NCBI RefSeq assembly: GCF_039793925.1
Contig: NZ_JBAMME010000011.1
Span: 1 to 64,000, forward strand
Direction of reading: 5' to 3'
Length of the DNA: 64,000 nt
Source of the DNA: Thermogutta sp039793925
Lineage (GTDB): Bacteria; Planctomycetota; Planctomycetia; Pirellulales; Thermoguttaceae
Positions 19,101 to 27,766 of the stretch are shown here, piece by piece. The stretch's first letter is position 1; each line of letters starts with the position of its first letter. Under the pieces are notes generated by a model. It saw only the letters and a program-made list of their open reading frames with translations. It did not search any database and was not told the DNA's origin. The position numbers were made by a program, and so were the translations under genes.

Positions 19101-19499
19101 CAACAGAATTCTCAGCCGCTCACCCAGCGTCTCATCCTCAGCCCGCGGTTTTTCAAAAGGCGATGTCAGCGCCGGAAAAAGAGCAACCTCGTCAACTCCG
19201 AAAAGCCTGAGATCTTCCAGAAGCGTATCGGCGAACTGCTCGTCAGGCACGACCACGAGTACAACGCCCGAGCATGCCCCAGCAAGGCTCGCCGCCAGAA
19301 GCGCAGAACCTGAGCCCGCCGCTTCGTCAGCTAGAGCACCGTGACCGAAGCGGAGCAACGCGAGCAACCGAGCGAAGTCATCGCGGGCACGGATGAGGTC
19401 GACGAGGAAGCCCAGGTTCGTCGCAATCGCCTCCGTGTCCGGCTGCACGCTTTCCATGCCCTTCATTTTATGAATGAGTTTTGGGAATGATAAGACCAT
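16194..19499 (-). CDS. mfd: Transcription-repair coupling factor
   Basis: Mfd removes RNA polymerase stalled at DNA lesions and recruits nucleotide excision repair. The 1101 residues carry a UvrB-homology N-terminal region (SAL...VPDEQFADTLLEDL, FPALTSPFEKPRAEDETLGERL), the polymerase-interacting domain (DLVVHVAHGIARYRGL), and an SF2 translocase: Walker A GDVGFGKTELAMRAAFKA, DEEQRFGVEIKERLK, TMTATPIPRTLHMA, and QLRGRVGRYKHRAYCYLL. The last 150 residues are the TRCF C-terminal domain. No start has a clear ribosome site; in-frame ATGs at 19466 and 19457 are alternatives to 19499. Confidence 0.95.
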   Translation of the reverse strand: MVLSFPKLIHKMKGMESVQPDTEAIATNLGFLVDLIRARDDFARLLALLRFGHGALADEAAGSGSALLAASLAGACSGVVLVVVPDEQFADTLLEDLRLFGVDEVALFPALTSPFEKPRAEDETLGERLRILLRLIRSQFPRVIVASGESLLQTVPPVRVLEECLWTLRIGDHLDVAAFLKAIGDHGYRSVPTVAMPGEFSLRGGILDVFAPEWTAPLRIELFDERVESLRHFDVSSQRSVERVEEITLILCAPTEQPAGSFFDYLPPESWTVWIDPQGIEASSRSYLARLEKRQFHHAWEKIVQDSRRFARLEIWDIAPENQSEVFHGQMESVERFSGDVERVREELDAVAGDFTAYLVCTASAEVERLRELFAGTRIARSGNLHFVVGRLSRGFRLRSDKIVVLSVNQLFQRTELRIPARRPESRPIEDFLDLKEGDLVVHVAHGIARYRGLTLLEKGDQVEEHLLLEFAEGTKLYVPTSKIGLVQKYIGGARARPKLSKLGGRTWVKQKQAVAAAVFDLAAEMLEMQAIRQTRPGIAFPPDTVWQREFDASFPFEETPDQLEAMAAIKRDMMSPRPMDRLLCGDVGFGKTELAMRAAFKAVDAGYQVAMLVPTTILAEQHVRTFRERMAEFPIRIECLSRFCTSREEAEILKGLAEGTVDIVIGTHRLVQPDVRFHNLGLIIIDEEQRFGVEIKERLKSFRQTVDVLTMTATPIPRTLHMALVGLRDISTLRTPPQDRFAVETHVCRFDPHLIRQAVLRELNRHGQIYFVHNRVKDIDAVYRILCQIVPEARIRVAHAQMPDHQLEEIMLAFVRHEFDLLLTTTIIESGLDIPSANTIFIDMAERFGLADLHQLRGRVGRYKHRAYCYLLIHPHQRLNPNAQRRLQAIEEYSELGAGFALAMRDLEIRGAGNILGTEQSGHIAAVGYELYCELLEQAVRRLKKLPPATSIDVDVDLPCQAYLPDSYIPDIRTKIDLYRKLARLTEVSQLVDFAQELRDRFGPLPSPVERLLELHELRIHAHWWRIRNIHQEATFVVFQYVSRKKMEDLRKLAKERLRIVDHESAYLVADDWVGDIDRLLSELKALLQQRAEDSYNPRA

Positions 19500-19650
19500 T
19501 TGCCGACCGCAATTGACTCAGCCGTACGAAGTGCCAGTCATGGCAGTACGCGGCCGGAGCAAGTTCTCCGGGTGGTTCGCTGCGGTGAGATTGCACTATT
19601 TTCATGCCGGAGGGGCCCCCGCGTCCTCGGTTTGGCCTAGGTTGTACAAA

Positions 19651-20634
19651 TCACAAGGGATGACAGGAAAGCAAGATCGCACGTCCGGCCGACGTCGTTT
19701 CCCACCGCACATCAGGGCAGCTTCCGGGAATCAAAACGGTGTCACCCCGATTCATCGGGAAGACCGAATCACCGACAAGGAGTTCCCCGCTGCCCAACAG
19801 CACCAACCACGCGGCCAGCACATCACGGCTGATCAAAAGCCTGGCCCCCGGCGAAACGGTCCATCGTCGCAGGACGAATGGGGGACCTTCCACCAAGAGT
19901 TCTCCCACCGCACCCGTATCGCGATAAACTTCCCGCGCCTTTGCTACGAAGCGCGGTCTCTGATCCCAGTTGATCGCGCGAAGAGCCTCTTCAATGTGAA
20001 GGGGTCTTGGAAGCCCGTTTCGGTCCGTCCTATTCCAATCGTAGAGCCGGAATGTGGCGTCACTGGGCGTCTGCACCTCTGCCACCAGGACGCCGCCCCC
20101 GGCAGAGTGGACGGTTCCCGGGGGCATGACAATCACGTCCCCCACGCGGGGTGTCATTTCGTGGAGGCACGTCTCCGGTTCTTTTCGTTGAAGGGCGTCT
20201 CGGAGCTCGTCGGGCCGTACACCCGCTTTCAGACCGGCAAAGATCTTCGCCCCTGGTTCGGCCTCCACGACCGTCCAGACTTCGAACTTACCTTTCTCGG
20301 ATGGGCAATATATCGCGGCCAGGGCATCGTCAGGATGCACCTGAATAGAAAGATAATCCCGGCAATCCAAAAATTTGATGAGCCAGGGAAACTCCTTCTG
20401 CGGTTCGCCCTTCTCACCCCACAGCTCTTTCTTAAAGGCCGACCAAAGCTCGGTGAGAGACCATCCTTCAAAGCGGCCTCCCTTAACCTGACTGACGTGA
20501 AAAGGATGGGCGCTTATCTCCCAAGACTCTCCGAAGCAGCCATCCCTGGGAAGAGGCTTGCCCAACACCGCTTCCAGTTGTCGCCCACCCCAAATTTGCT
20601 CCCGAAAAAATGGCTCAAAAAAAAGTGGTTCCAT
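19651..20634 (-). CDS. manA: Class I mannose-6-phosphate isomerase
   Basis: This cupin-fold zinc enzyme interconverts mannose-6-phosphate and fructose-6-phosphate. The 327-residue length fits the short bacterial class I form. Visible motifs are EQIWGGRQLEAVLGKPLP, FGESWEIS, the metal-binding SIQVHPDD, KFEVWTVV, and VMPPGTVHSAGGGVLVAEVQ with a further zinc ligand. It lies 176 bases downstream of the 2-hydroxyacid dehydrogenase gene and 151 bases upstream of mfd on the same strand. A role in using mannose freed by the exported hydrolases is plausible. Confidence 0.93.
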   Translation of the reverse strand: MEPLFFEPFFREQIWGGRQLEAVLGKPLPRDGCFGESWEISAHPFHVSQVKGGRFEGWSLTELWSAFKKELWGEKGEPQKEFPWLIKFLDCRDYLSIQVHPDDALAAIYCPSEKGKFEVWTVVEAEPGAKIFAGLKAGVRPDELRDALQRKEPETCLHEMTPRVGDVIVMPPGTVHSAGGGVLVAEVQTPSDATFRLYDWNRTDRNGLPRPLHIEEALRAINWDQRPRFVAKAREVYRDTGAVGELLVEGPPFVLRRWTVSPGARLLISRDVLAAWLVLLGSGELLVGDSVFPMNRGDTVLIPGSCPDVRWETTSAGRAILLSCHPL

Positions 20635-20810
20635 AGTGTTCTCCCGCCGAATCGCCGCAACTTCCTAAACATCATAGCACAGAAGCGCCGCCAAAACCTG
20701 CTCTGGGGACAGAGCCGGCTATAACTCTGTGCTCAGGCGGCTAACCAACAAGGGTCGGGAGCAACCGCGGGTATGAGACCAAACACGTGGCTGTTCTCCG
20801 GTGGAGAAAC

Positions 20811-21830
20811 TCAAAAATCCCCTTTGATCGAGTCACACACGTCAATCCAAAGCGGCGTTGAGCCGTCCCGGAACGGAAATCCGGCCGTTTTATCGGTCAC
20901 AAGATTAATGAGAGGTTGCCCGGTGTGCCAGCGTCGAAGGTTCTCACAAATTAGTCGCGTGATATCGTCTGCCCGCGTCGCCGATTGACCCCCAACATGA
21001 GGGGTGATGATCACATTGGACAATCTCCATAAAGGATGTCCCGGCGGGAGCGGCTCCGGATCGGTCACGTCCAGCACTGCCCCGGCGATGGGACCTTTTT
21101 CAAGGGCGTCGACGAGGTCGTCGGTTCGCACGATAGGACCCCGGGCAACGTTCACAAATAGCGATCCCGACTTCATCCGCGCAAACTGGTCCCGACCAAA
21201 CATCCCCCGAGTTTTATCGTTGAGGGGTAGCGCCAAAATCGTGATGTCCGCTTCAGGTAGAAGTTCTTCGAGGGATTCAGGCGGGCACAGCTTTTCCACA
21301 TACGTTGGCTTATCGACAGGGAAGAGGTCTGTCGCCGAAATACGCGTTTTGAATACCTGCAACACCTGGGCAAGCCGTCGTCCAACACCTCCGAAGCCTA
21401 CGATGAGGATGCGGCCGCGATGGAGATCACGTGTCGGGCGTCTGACAAATTCCTCCCGCTGCTGGGCCCAAAAGAACGTGCGAAGGCTGCGGAGCCAGGC
21501 TGTAATGAGCGCGACCGTGTGCTCCGCTACCTGATCCGCCAGGACACCAGACGCACTTGTCACCACGATATTCGAGGCGATGACCGAAGGAACCAGGCAG
21601 TGATCCATCCCGGCCGCCGACGATTGAATCCACACCAGACGCCCCCGTTTCACCACAGCATCCCAGTCCACCGGAACTTTTGCATGACCGCAAAAAATGT
21701 CCGCCTCCAGCAATTCCTCCGCAATTCGTTCCTGGGACACGGACACAACATCACCCCACGGAGCGGCCGCCGCGATTGCCTGACGATGCCGCTCTTCATG
21801 GGGAAAACACAGTACGATTTTTGGCCGCAT
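20811..21830 (-). CDS. D-isomer specific 2-hydroxyacid dehydrogenase
   Basis: The protein is an NAD(P)-dependent reductase of the D-2-hydroxyacid dehydrogenase family. It has the Rossmann motif ILIVGFGGVGRRLAQVL, NVARGPIVRTDDLVDAL with the catalytic Arg, AVLDVTDPEPLPPGHPLW with the Glu, and IITPHVGGQS with the catalytic His. The N-terminal half is short and the substrate cannot be named; glyoxylate/hydroxypyruvate or phosphoglycerate-like acids are options. The ATG at 21830 is preceded by AAGGAT at about 9 bases. About 250 bases of noncoding sequence lie upstream. Confidence 0.88.
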   Translation of the reverse strand: MRPKIVLCFPHEERHRQAIAAAAPWGDVVSVSQERIAEELLEADIFCGHAKVPVDWDAVVKRGRLVWIQSSAAGMDHCLVPSVIASNIVVTSASGVLADQVAEHTVALITAWLRSLRTFFWAQQREEFVRRPTRDLHRGRILIVGFGGVGRRLAQVLQVFKTRISATDLFPVDKPTYVEKLCPPESLEELLPEADITILALPLNDKTRGMFGRDQFARMKSGSLFVNVARGPIVRTDDLVDALEKGPIAGAVLDVTDPEPLPPGHPLWRLSNVIITPHVGGQSATRADDITRLICENLRRWHTGQPLINLVTDKTAGFPFRDGSTPLWIDVCDSIKGDF

Positions 21831-22078
21831 AGGGGATATCCTTCACAACATCTGTGCCACAAAACCAGTTTGGCCGGTTTGTCTGTGAAGCGACTACTCT
21901 GGTAATCGCTGACGGAGAGTTAGAAAAACTGTAGGCATTTTCCAGAGAAAGGTGCCACGAATTGCCGGCCCACCAATGGGTTAGGTCGCTTAGCGATATG
22001 GCCTACACTTTTCAGTATAATGTCTTTTTACGCAAAGAGAAGCGGCACGCTGCTTGGGAACGGACGATCTCGGTTACT

Positions 22079-23485
22079 TTACTTCTTCTGGTCTTCTGTG
22101 ATAACCGCCACCCACGAACCAGCCCCCGGAGCTTTTAATACTACCCTGCTGGTTGCGGGCAGCGGCTGCCTGCTGGCCCACTCGCCGGTACTCACATCGA
22201 TCCAATGAACCATCAGCGTTTTAGGCAAATTGGACACATCCACTTCGACACCGCCTCCATTGGTGAAGAACACGACGCACCCCTTTCCTGTTGCCAACGC
22301 GGCATAGGCCTCGTTCGGATCACGCTCGTGAAGGATGGAGAGGATGGGTTCCAGCTCCCACCAGGGAATAAGGCTCTCGACCTTCCGCGCCGCCCGAATG
22401 GAAGCCTTCGCCTTCTCCGACAGCCCGAGTCCTGCCTCCGGACGATGAAACCGCACAGCCGCTGCGCCACCCAGCAAAAGCCGCCAGAACCGTTCTATAC
22501 CGTCCTGATCTGTACCATACCTGCCAGTGTCTGCGCCATAGATTTTTACACTGTTCAGCGGCCGCGGGTGATCAACGATATAATCGCGGACCCACAGAAA
22601 GTTTTTCCAGTGAGTTTCCCCTTTTTGATGGTTGTTTTGCGAGATGTCGGCAAATGCATAAAGTTCGGGATGGTCCAGCGTTCGCCGGTGTCTTGCCGCG
22701 GTCAGATCCCAGTCATCCCACATTTCGGTGACACATACCGTTTTTCCCGCTTCCTTTGCACGTTTTTGGATATATTCCGCCCAAAACCGGGCCCAGGCTT
22801 CCTCCCCAGATGTTTCATTGTCGATACAGTACAGTACGTGACCATATTGCAACGAATAAGAAAGAAGTTTATCCACAAAACGCCGCTGATACGGAAAAAC
22901 GACCTTGTTATCTCGTTGATAAGGTGTCGTGAAGAAAAACGGCTGTTTATTGGCTCCCGGATGATCGGGATAGTGCTCTGCGAAACCGGACTCCTCGTAC
23001 GAATAATTAACATTATTCTTAGGATTATAGGGATGAAGTTCCCAGTTGGCCCGCGAATAGTCGAAGCGATCCCATACCTCAATCTGCACAATGATGTCTC
23101 TTTCAGCAGTCCATTTCAGCATATTCTCAAACCGCATCCAATATTCGTCGTTCCACTGATTGAGGTCATACTTCCCATTTGACAATTTTGTGAACGGGTA
23201 GACTTCGAAGCCTTTATCCGGGCGGTCGCTCATGGTGTTGCGAATGTAGTTGGCTCCCACCTGGAGCATTTCATCCAAATGGTCCTTTAAATCCGGAATT
23301 TGGAAGAGGTTATCGTCCTTACTGCCCCCAATAAGCATGACAGGTTTCCCTTTATATTCCCAATAACGCGGATTCTTCGACCAAGGGCGAATATCGTTTG
23401 AAACTTCACCAATACTTGTCGATCCGACCGTAACAAGGATCAGGCACGACCACAGTACCCTGGCTACCCGGATCAATCGGTTCAT
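22079..23485 (-). CDS. Exported GH5-like glycoside hydrolase
   Basis: The ATG at 23485 follows GGGAGG and starts a signal peptide (LIRVARVLWSCLILVTVGSTSIG); the mature protein is about 445 residues. A TIM barrel is suggested by PVMLIGGSKDDNLF, VGANYIRNTMSD, DIIVQIEVWDRFDY, VLYCIDNETSGEE with a candidate acid/base Glu, and VCVTEMWDDWDL with a candidate second Glu. The end (VVFFTNGGGVEVDVSNLP to APGAGSWVAVI) resembles the small beta domain that closes many such enzymes. The specific family is not clear. It is the last gene of a same-strand group of carbohydrate genes. Confidence 0.72.
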   Translation of the reverse strand: MNRLIRVARVLWSCLILVTVGSTSIGEVSNDIRPWSKNPRYWEYKGKPVMLIGGSKDDNLFQIPDLKDHLDEMLQVGANYIRNTMSDRPDKGFEVYPFTKLSNGKYDLNQWNDEYWMRFENMLKWTAERDIIVQIEVWDRFDYSRANWELHPYNPKNNVNYSYEESGFAEHYPDHPGANKQPFFFTTPYQRDNKVVFPYQRRFVDKLLSYSLQYGHVLYCIDNETSGEEAWARFWAEYIQKRAKEAGKTVCVTEMWDDWDLTAARHRRTLDHPELYAFADISQNNHQKGETHWKNFLWVRDYIVDHPRPLNSVKIYGADTGRYGTDQDGIERFWRLLLGGAAAVRFHRPEAGLGLSEKAKASIRAARKVESLIPWWELEPILSILHERDPNEAYAALATGKGCVVFFTNGGGVEVDVSNLPKTLMVHWIDVSTGEWASRQPLPATSRVVLKAPGAGSWVAVITEDQKK

Positions 23486-23621
23486 CACAGTGGCCTCCCG
23501 CAACGAAGACCCGCCAATCCAGAGAACTCACGCATTCCAACTTTTTAACTCTTCTTCGGTTGGTTCTCCAGACGTCATCTATTCGATATCAACAATTAAA
23601 CGGTTTTATTCCCTTTGTTTT

Positions 23622-24698
23622 TTAGACCAGGCAGTGTTTCGGGTCCGAAAGGTAGAGCATCGCGTCCAGATTGCCAGATTCCTTGGATACAAGAGGGCAG
23701 GGGAGGACTATCTTGAGAAGCCGGTCGAACTTCTCCTGGTTTCGCACGATGAACTGTCCGAGCACCAGGGCGTACATATGGATCATCGCAGCGGGATTGA
23801 CGCTGGTGGCTGCCAGCAATCCGTCCCGAACACCCAAGAGTCCGGGACGTTGCCCATCCACACCCGTGACCACCATTCCCTCATGGCGGGTTCCCTTGAG
23901 ACACGGCACGCAGGCCAGGGCCATGTCATCGTTATGGAAAAACGCCCCGGCAATCCGGTCCTGAGTTTGTTCCAGAAGTACTTCAAACGTATTTCGGGCT
24001 TTCTCTGTTTGCCAGTCACACCAGCGGACTCCCCCACCCACGACTTCAATTTCCGGGTATTTGCTGATAATGTTCTGGAACCCTCGGGCACGGTCCTGCG
24101 CGCCGCTGTGCTCGCTTTGACCGCCGATGTGAATGACCTTTCCTTTACCGCCAATTTTGTCCACCATGTATTGTGTGCTTTGTTCCGCCATTTTCACGTG
24201 GTCTGGGGTCACGTAGATGAGCACCCCTGTTTCAAAGAGCTGATTCTCCGGAACGATGAGAGTATCCATTCCGATGATGGGGATTCCCCGGGCCTTGAGC
24301 CGCCGACAGGGCTCCGCGAGGATGTCGATCTGGTGAGCCTGGAAGGCACAGAAATCCCAGTCCTCTGCGGCAGCCAATTCGATTTTCTCCCTTTGTCTTT
24401 GCCCGTTGAATTCGCCGTCGAACCAAACGACTTCCACATTGAGCAGATCACCCCACAGCTTAGCCGCATCGTAGCCCAGTTTATTCCACGTTCCGGCCAG
24501 TCCGGCATTTGAGAATGCAGCCCGCAGACGACGGCCTTTTTGAGCCTCCTCCACAATCTTCGTGGGTTGACAGCCCAAAAGGCCGACCAGCCCGAGCATG
24601 CTGCTCACTCCCGCTGCGGCGAGCCACTCTCGGCGAGTCACATCGACCGGCGTCTCGGCACCTCTTTGCCGCCGATACTCGGCACTCTTATTGCGCAT
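23622..24698 (-). CDS. Sugar-binding lipoprotein of the periplasmic-binding-protein type 1 family
   Basis: The protein resembles ribose/xylose-type ABC substrate-binding proteins (Peripla_BP_4): NGQRQREKIELAAAEDWDF, IPIIGMDTLI, GKGKVIHIGGQSEHSGAQDRARGF, FFHNDDMALACV, VTGVDGQRPGL. The N-terminus has a twin-arginine motif (TRREWLAAAG) followed by a hydrophobic run and a lipobox LVGLLGC, so it looks like a Tat-exported lipoprotein. The ATG at 24698 has AGGAG 10 bases upstream. No ABC permease or ATPase gene is next to it, so it either serves a transporter encoded elsewhere or acts as a sensor subunit. The hydrolase gene follows 136 bases downstream. Confidence 0.85.
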   Translation of the reverse strand: MRNKSAEYRRQRGAETPVDVTRREWLAAAGVSSMLGLVGLLGCQPTKIVEEAQKGRRLRAAFSNAGLAGTWNKLGYDAAKLWGDLLNVEVVWFDGEFNGQRQREKIELAAAEDWDFCAFQAHQIDILAEPCRRLKARGIPIIGMDTLIVPENQLFETGVLIYVTPDHVKMAEQSTQYMVDKIGGKGKVIHIGGQSEHSGAQDRARGFQNIISKYPEIEVVGGGVRWCDWQTEKARNTFEVLLEQTQDRIAGAFFHNDDMALACVPCLKGTRHEGMVVTGVDGQRPGLLGVRDGLLAATSVNPAAMIHMYALVLGQFIVRNQEKFDRLLKIVLPCPLVSKESGNLDAMLYLSDPKHCLV

Positions 24699-25023
24699 GC
24701 TGAGCGATCTCCTATGCATGGTCAGTCTTTACAGAGAACATCCATCGGCATACTCGCTGCGTTGTACTTTAGCCCCCGCTAGACGAAAATCAAGCCCGCA
24801 CCTGCTCGAAGTCGTAATCAAGCCAGGTGTGCGGGTCGGAAAGAGTTGTGTAAGCAACCTATCTAAGAGCTCCGATGTTTACACTACAAGAACAAGTGCA
24901 TCCAAGAGGAACTGGTCAACATCTCACTTCCCCCTATCACCAATTGCTTCTCTGGAACAAAATAATCCTTACCACCGGAAGGCGATACCGGCGTTTCTTT
25001 GTATTCGTTGTTAGAAAAGCGGC
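24699..25023. other. Intergenic region with hairpin
   Basis: About 325 bases between the MFS transporter and the sugar-binding protein genes. Apart from the terminator-like hairpin at 24795-24845, I see no gene and no strong promoter box. Confidence 0.5.
24795..24845 (-). terminator. Possible intrinsic terminator after the MFS transporter gene
   Basis: Arms CCCGCACCTG (24795-24804) and CAGGTGTGCGGG (24834-24845) pair with a two-base bulge and a 29-base loop. Read on the minus strand the stem is followed by CTTGATTTTC, a moderately T-rich tail. It lies about 180 bases after the transporter stop codon. Confidence 0.4.
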
Positions 25024-26397
25024 TTACCGCTGTGCAGCCGATGCATTCCGTGCGGATCTCGGTTCAACCAGAGGTGAACTCACCTTTGCGGACGGAGCTG
25101 GCTCCGGAGGACTGAGCATCGCCGCGAGAATAGTGCCGAGAAGGCATCCCGCAGCCGCAACCAAAAACGGTACTAACCAGGCTTCCAAACGCTGGCTGGT
25201 CTTTGCAACATCACCGAAGAAACCACCGAGAATGGGCCCCAGGATCCCACCGATGCCGTAGGCGGTGAATACCCAGCCGTAATTGACGCCCACATTCTTG
25301 TTACCGAAAAAGTCAGCTGTTGCGGCTGGGAAGAGGGCAAAATTTCCTCCGAAGTTGAAGCCAATCCAACATGCTCCCAGAAAGAAAAGGGCCGGGCTGG
25401 CAGCCAACCAGTAAAACCCCGCCATCACAATCGTCTGGGAGATGAGCATGGCCACCAAGGCGGCTTTTCGCCCGATCCAGTCCGAGATAACTCCCCAGCC
25501 AATCCGGCCGAGTCCGTTGGCCAAGGCAAAGAAAATCGCCATCGCCAGTTCGGCAGTGACTTCGGCCCGCTTGACGGCCACCTCCGGGGACAGGTTTGCC
25601 GCTTCATAGTAGCCTTTCAGGCGTTCAATGCCAAACAGTTTGATGATGCCAATCACCATCAGGCCAGCCATCGCCCCAGCCACGAATATCAACCACACCA
25701 TATAAAACTGCCGTGTGCGAAGCATTTCCCAGGGTGTAAACTCCCGCGTTCCGCCTATTTTCTTGGCTACCTTTGCCGCCGCTTCTGGGGTCCATCCGGG
25801 TGGAGTATATCCTGCCGGAGGATTGACCATCCAAATCGCGCCGGTGGTGACCAGAAGTCCAAAGAGAATACCGTACACAAGGAAGACGTTGGCGACGCCC
25901 AATCGCGCAATGAGCTGGCCAAGATTACCCGCCAGTTGAATCCAAAGGAATGCCCCAAAACCAAAACCCGCGACGGCCAATCCGGTAAGCATTCCCTTAC
26001 GATCCGGGAACCATCGCACCCCGACCGCGATCGGGATTACATAGGCTAGACCAATTCCCGCACCTCCAACCAGTCCGATCGTCAAAACATGCCCCCAAAA
26101 ACTGGTTCCAACAAAACGGGCCAAGATGTACCCGAGGCCCAGCGTCCATCCGCCCAAGAGAGCGATGACACGCGGCGCCAAGCGCGTTTGGAGCTGTCCA
26201 GCCACAATCATGACAAACGCGAAAGTCGCGAGCCCCACGCTGAAAATGATCTGCGTCTGGGTTTTGCTGAAGGCGTAAGGTTCAGACGTTAGCGCCTTAG
26301 TGAACACGCTCCACGAATAGATTGCACCCAGGGCTAGTTGAATGAGAATTGCCCCCAATACAACCCACCAGCGATTCATCGGTTTACCCGTTCCCAT
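25024..26397 (-). CDS. MFS transporter of the oxalate/formate antiporter (OFA) type
   Basis: A 457-residue inner-membrane carrier with twelve predicted helices. The opening WWVVLGAILIQLALGAIYSWSVF, GLGYILARF, AYVIPIAVGVRWFPDRKG and ANGLGRIGWGVISDWIGRK are typical of the OFA branch, which moves small carboxylates; the true substrate is unknown. The ATG at 26397 follows GGGAGGTG at an ideal distance, so 24 upstream in-frame codons are excluded. The C-terminal 30 residues are Pro/Ala/Ser-rich. It sits between an isomerase-fold gene and the sugar-binding protein gene on the same strand. Confidence 0.9.
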   Translation of the reverse strand: MGTGKPMNRWWVVLGAILIQLALGAIYSWSVFTKALTSEPYAFSKTQTQIIFSVGLATFAFVMIVAGQLQTRLAPRVIALLGGWTLGLGYILARFVGTSFWGHVLTIGLVGGAGIGLAYVIPIAVGVRWFPDRKGMLTGLAVAGFGFGAFLWIQLAGNLGQLIARLGVANVFLVYGILFGLLVTTGAIWMVNPPAGYTPPGWTPEAAAKVAKKIGGTREFTPWEMLRTRQFYMVWLIFVAGAMAGLMVIGIIKLFGIERLKGYYEAANLSPEVAVKRAEVTAELAMAIFFALANGLGRIGWGVISDWIGRKAALVAMLISQTIVMAGFYWLAASPALFFLGACWIGFNFGGNFALFPAATADFFGNKNVGVNYGWVFTAYGIGGILGPILGGFFGDVAKTSQRLEAWLVPFLVAAAGCLLGTILAAMLSPPEPAPSAKVSSPLVEPRSARNASAAQR

Positions 26398-26578
26398 CGT
26401 TTCACCTCCCGAAAGCAAGTCGATTAGTAAACTCCGCCGGCCGATCCCCGGCCGCGATGACCGTTCCAATTTACCCGACAGAACCCTTCGTCCCGATCAC
26501 AATGGCCAGACAACCTGGCACGAAGTTTAGCCCCTCAACAGCGACGAGCTTCGTTCGCGGCGCCCCGTTCAAGCCGCA

Positions 26579-27535
26579 TCATCCGCCAAACAGCTGGAGG
26601 ACGTATTCCCGCCCTTTTTGGTGAGCGTCCCGGGCTCCCATTGTGTTGGGAGATCCCTGTTCCACAGCCTGTTCGAGAACGAGATGGGGACGCACACCCA
26701 AACGCCTGAATTCATTTGCCAGACGGACGTAGTCGATATCGCCCGGTCCAAAGGCTTCCGTCCAAACTCCGTTTTGCGACTGCCGCAGGTGTAGCTCACA
26801 CACTCGTGACCCGTAAAGTTTGATCACATCGAACAGGGCAACCTGCGAATTGCCCGACCCCCGGTAAATCCAGTGCGCATCCAGACACAAACCCACATTC
26901 TCGGGCTCAGTGGCCAGCATCATATGGTGGAACTCTCGCGCCGCCTGACGAAGTTCCATATCGTGGTTGTGGTACGCCAGCCTCAACCCGCGTTCTTTCA
27001 AGGCCGCGCCCAACCGGTCCAATGCGCGAGCCTGAATCTCCAATTGCTCGTCGTTCTTGTCGATGTTCGGTTCCTGCCGATTCCAGGAGATGGGACTGGG
27101 ATTGGTGACAACAAACCGAGTTCCCAGGCATGACCGTGCTTTTTCCGCAACTGCGAGCACGCGCTCAATGGACTGGTCGGCTGCCTGTGGATCGTGAAGC
27201 ACGGTGTTCATGTAGAACGACCGCATCTCCAAATGGTGTTTTCCCAGCAGGGGCGCCAACCTGTCTACATCCTCCGGAGTGTTGAGAATGGGCTCGAAGC
27301 CGTCCAAGCCAGCAGCCGCAACTTCTGCGAGGCCTGCATCCAGGTCGGCATTGAAGTCTTTCTTCTCCCGGCCATAAAACGTGAACCATGGATACACGTT
27401 TGTGGCCACGTGAAGTTGGCTCTGTTCCGAGGCCAGATACTCGGTCGCCCGAGCCGTGAGCCAACCAGATCCGTGGGCCGCACAAACGGCGGCGGTTCCC
27501 GCTCTGAGAAAGCTACGTCGAGATAGCTCAGCCAT
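26579..27535 (-). CDS. Tat-exported sugar phosphate isomerase/epimerase-like TIM-barrel protein
   Basis: The N-terminus MAELSRRSFLRAGTAAVCAA is a twin-arginine signal. The rest is an AP-endonuclease-2/xylose-isomerase-like TIM barrel: GLAEVAAAGLDGFEPIL, SFYMNTVLHDPQA, RFVVTNPSPISW, RGLRLAYHNHDMEL with metal-binding His/Glu, VGLCLDAHWIYRG, and CELHLRQSQNGVW. Such proteins are frequent in planctomycete sugar clusters; activity is not known. It is divergent from an exported hydrolase gene with 231 bases between them, suggesting shared control. Confidence 0.85.
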   Translation of the reverse strand: MAELSRRSFLRAGTAAVCAAHGSGWLTARATEYLASEQSQLHVATNVYPWFTFYGREKKDFNADLDAGLAEVAAAGLDGFEPILNTPEDVDRLAPLLGKHHLEMRSFYMNTVLHDPQAADQSIERVLAVAEKARSCLGTRFVVTNPSPISWNRQEPNIDKNDEQLEIQARALDRLGAALKERGLRLAYHNHDMELRQAAREFHHMMLATEPENVGLCLDAHWIYRGSGNSQVALFDVIKLYGSRVCELHLRQSQNGVWTEAFGPGDIDYVRLANEFRRLGVRPHLVLEQAVEQGSPNTMGARDAHQKGREYVLQLFGG

Positions 27536-27589
27536 TGCATGATCCTTTGCATTAGTGATAATGAAATCTTCCGCAAGGGACGGTCTTGC

Positions 27590-27619
27590 CCCTACCCAGC
27601 GGGCCGGTGTCGGGTAGGG
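27590..27619. repeat. Perfect inverted repeat in divergent promoter region
   Basis: CCCTACCC (27590-27597) and GGGTAGGG (27612-27619) are exact complements around a 14-base centre. The site lies between the isomerase-like gene (minus) and the GH39-like gene (plus), where a shared operator would be expected. It has no T-tract to suggest a terminator. Confidence 0.45.
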
Positions 27620-27766
27620 TTGACCGCACCTCCAACTTCCTAAATGTCAATTACCCACCGCAAGGGGAAGCGGATTTTTTCGTCGCACAAAAATATACTC
27701 GGAAAGAACTCGCCCACGCAAGTCGCGCGCATTCACGAGATTCTGCAGAATGGAGGAGGACTCACC

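Noticed and set aside
21831..21860. TGGCAC and TTGTG resembling a sigma-54 promoter before the 2-hydroxyacid dehydrogenase gene
   Set aside because: The -12 element has GT where GC is needed, and the site is too close to the start codon.
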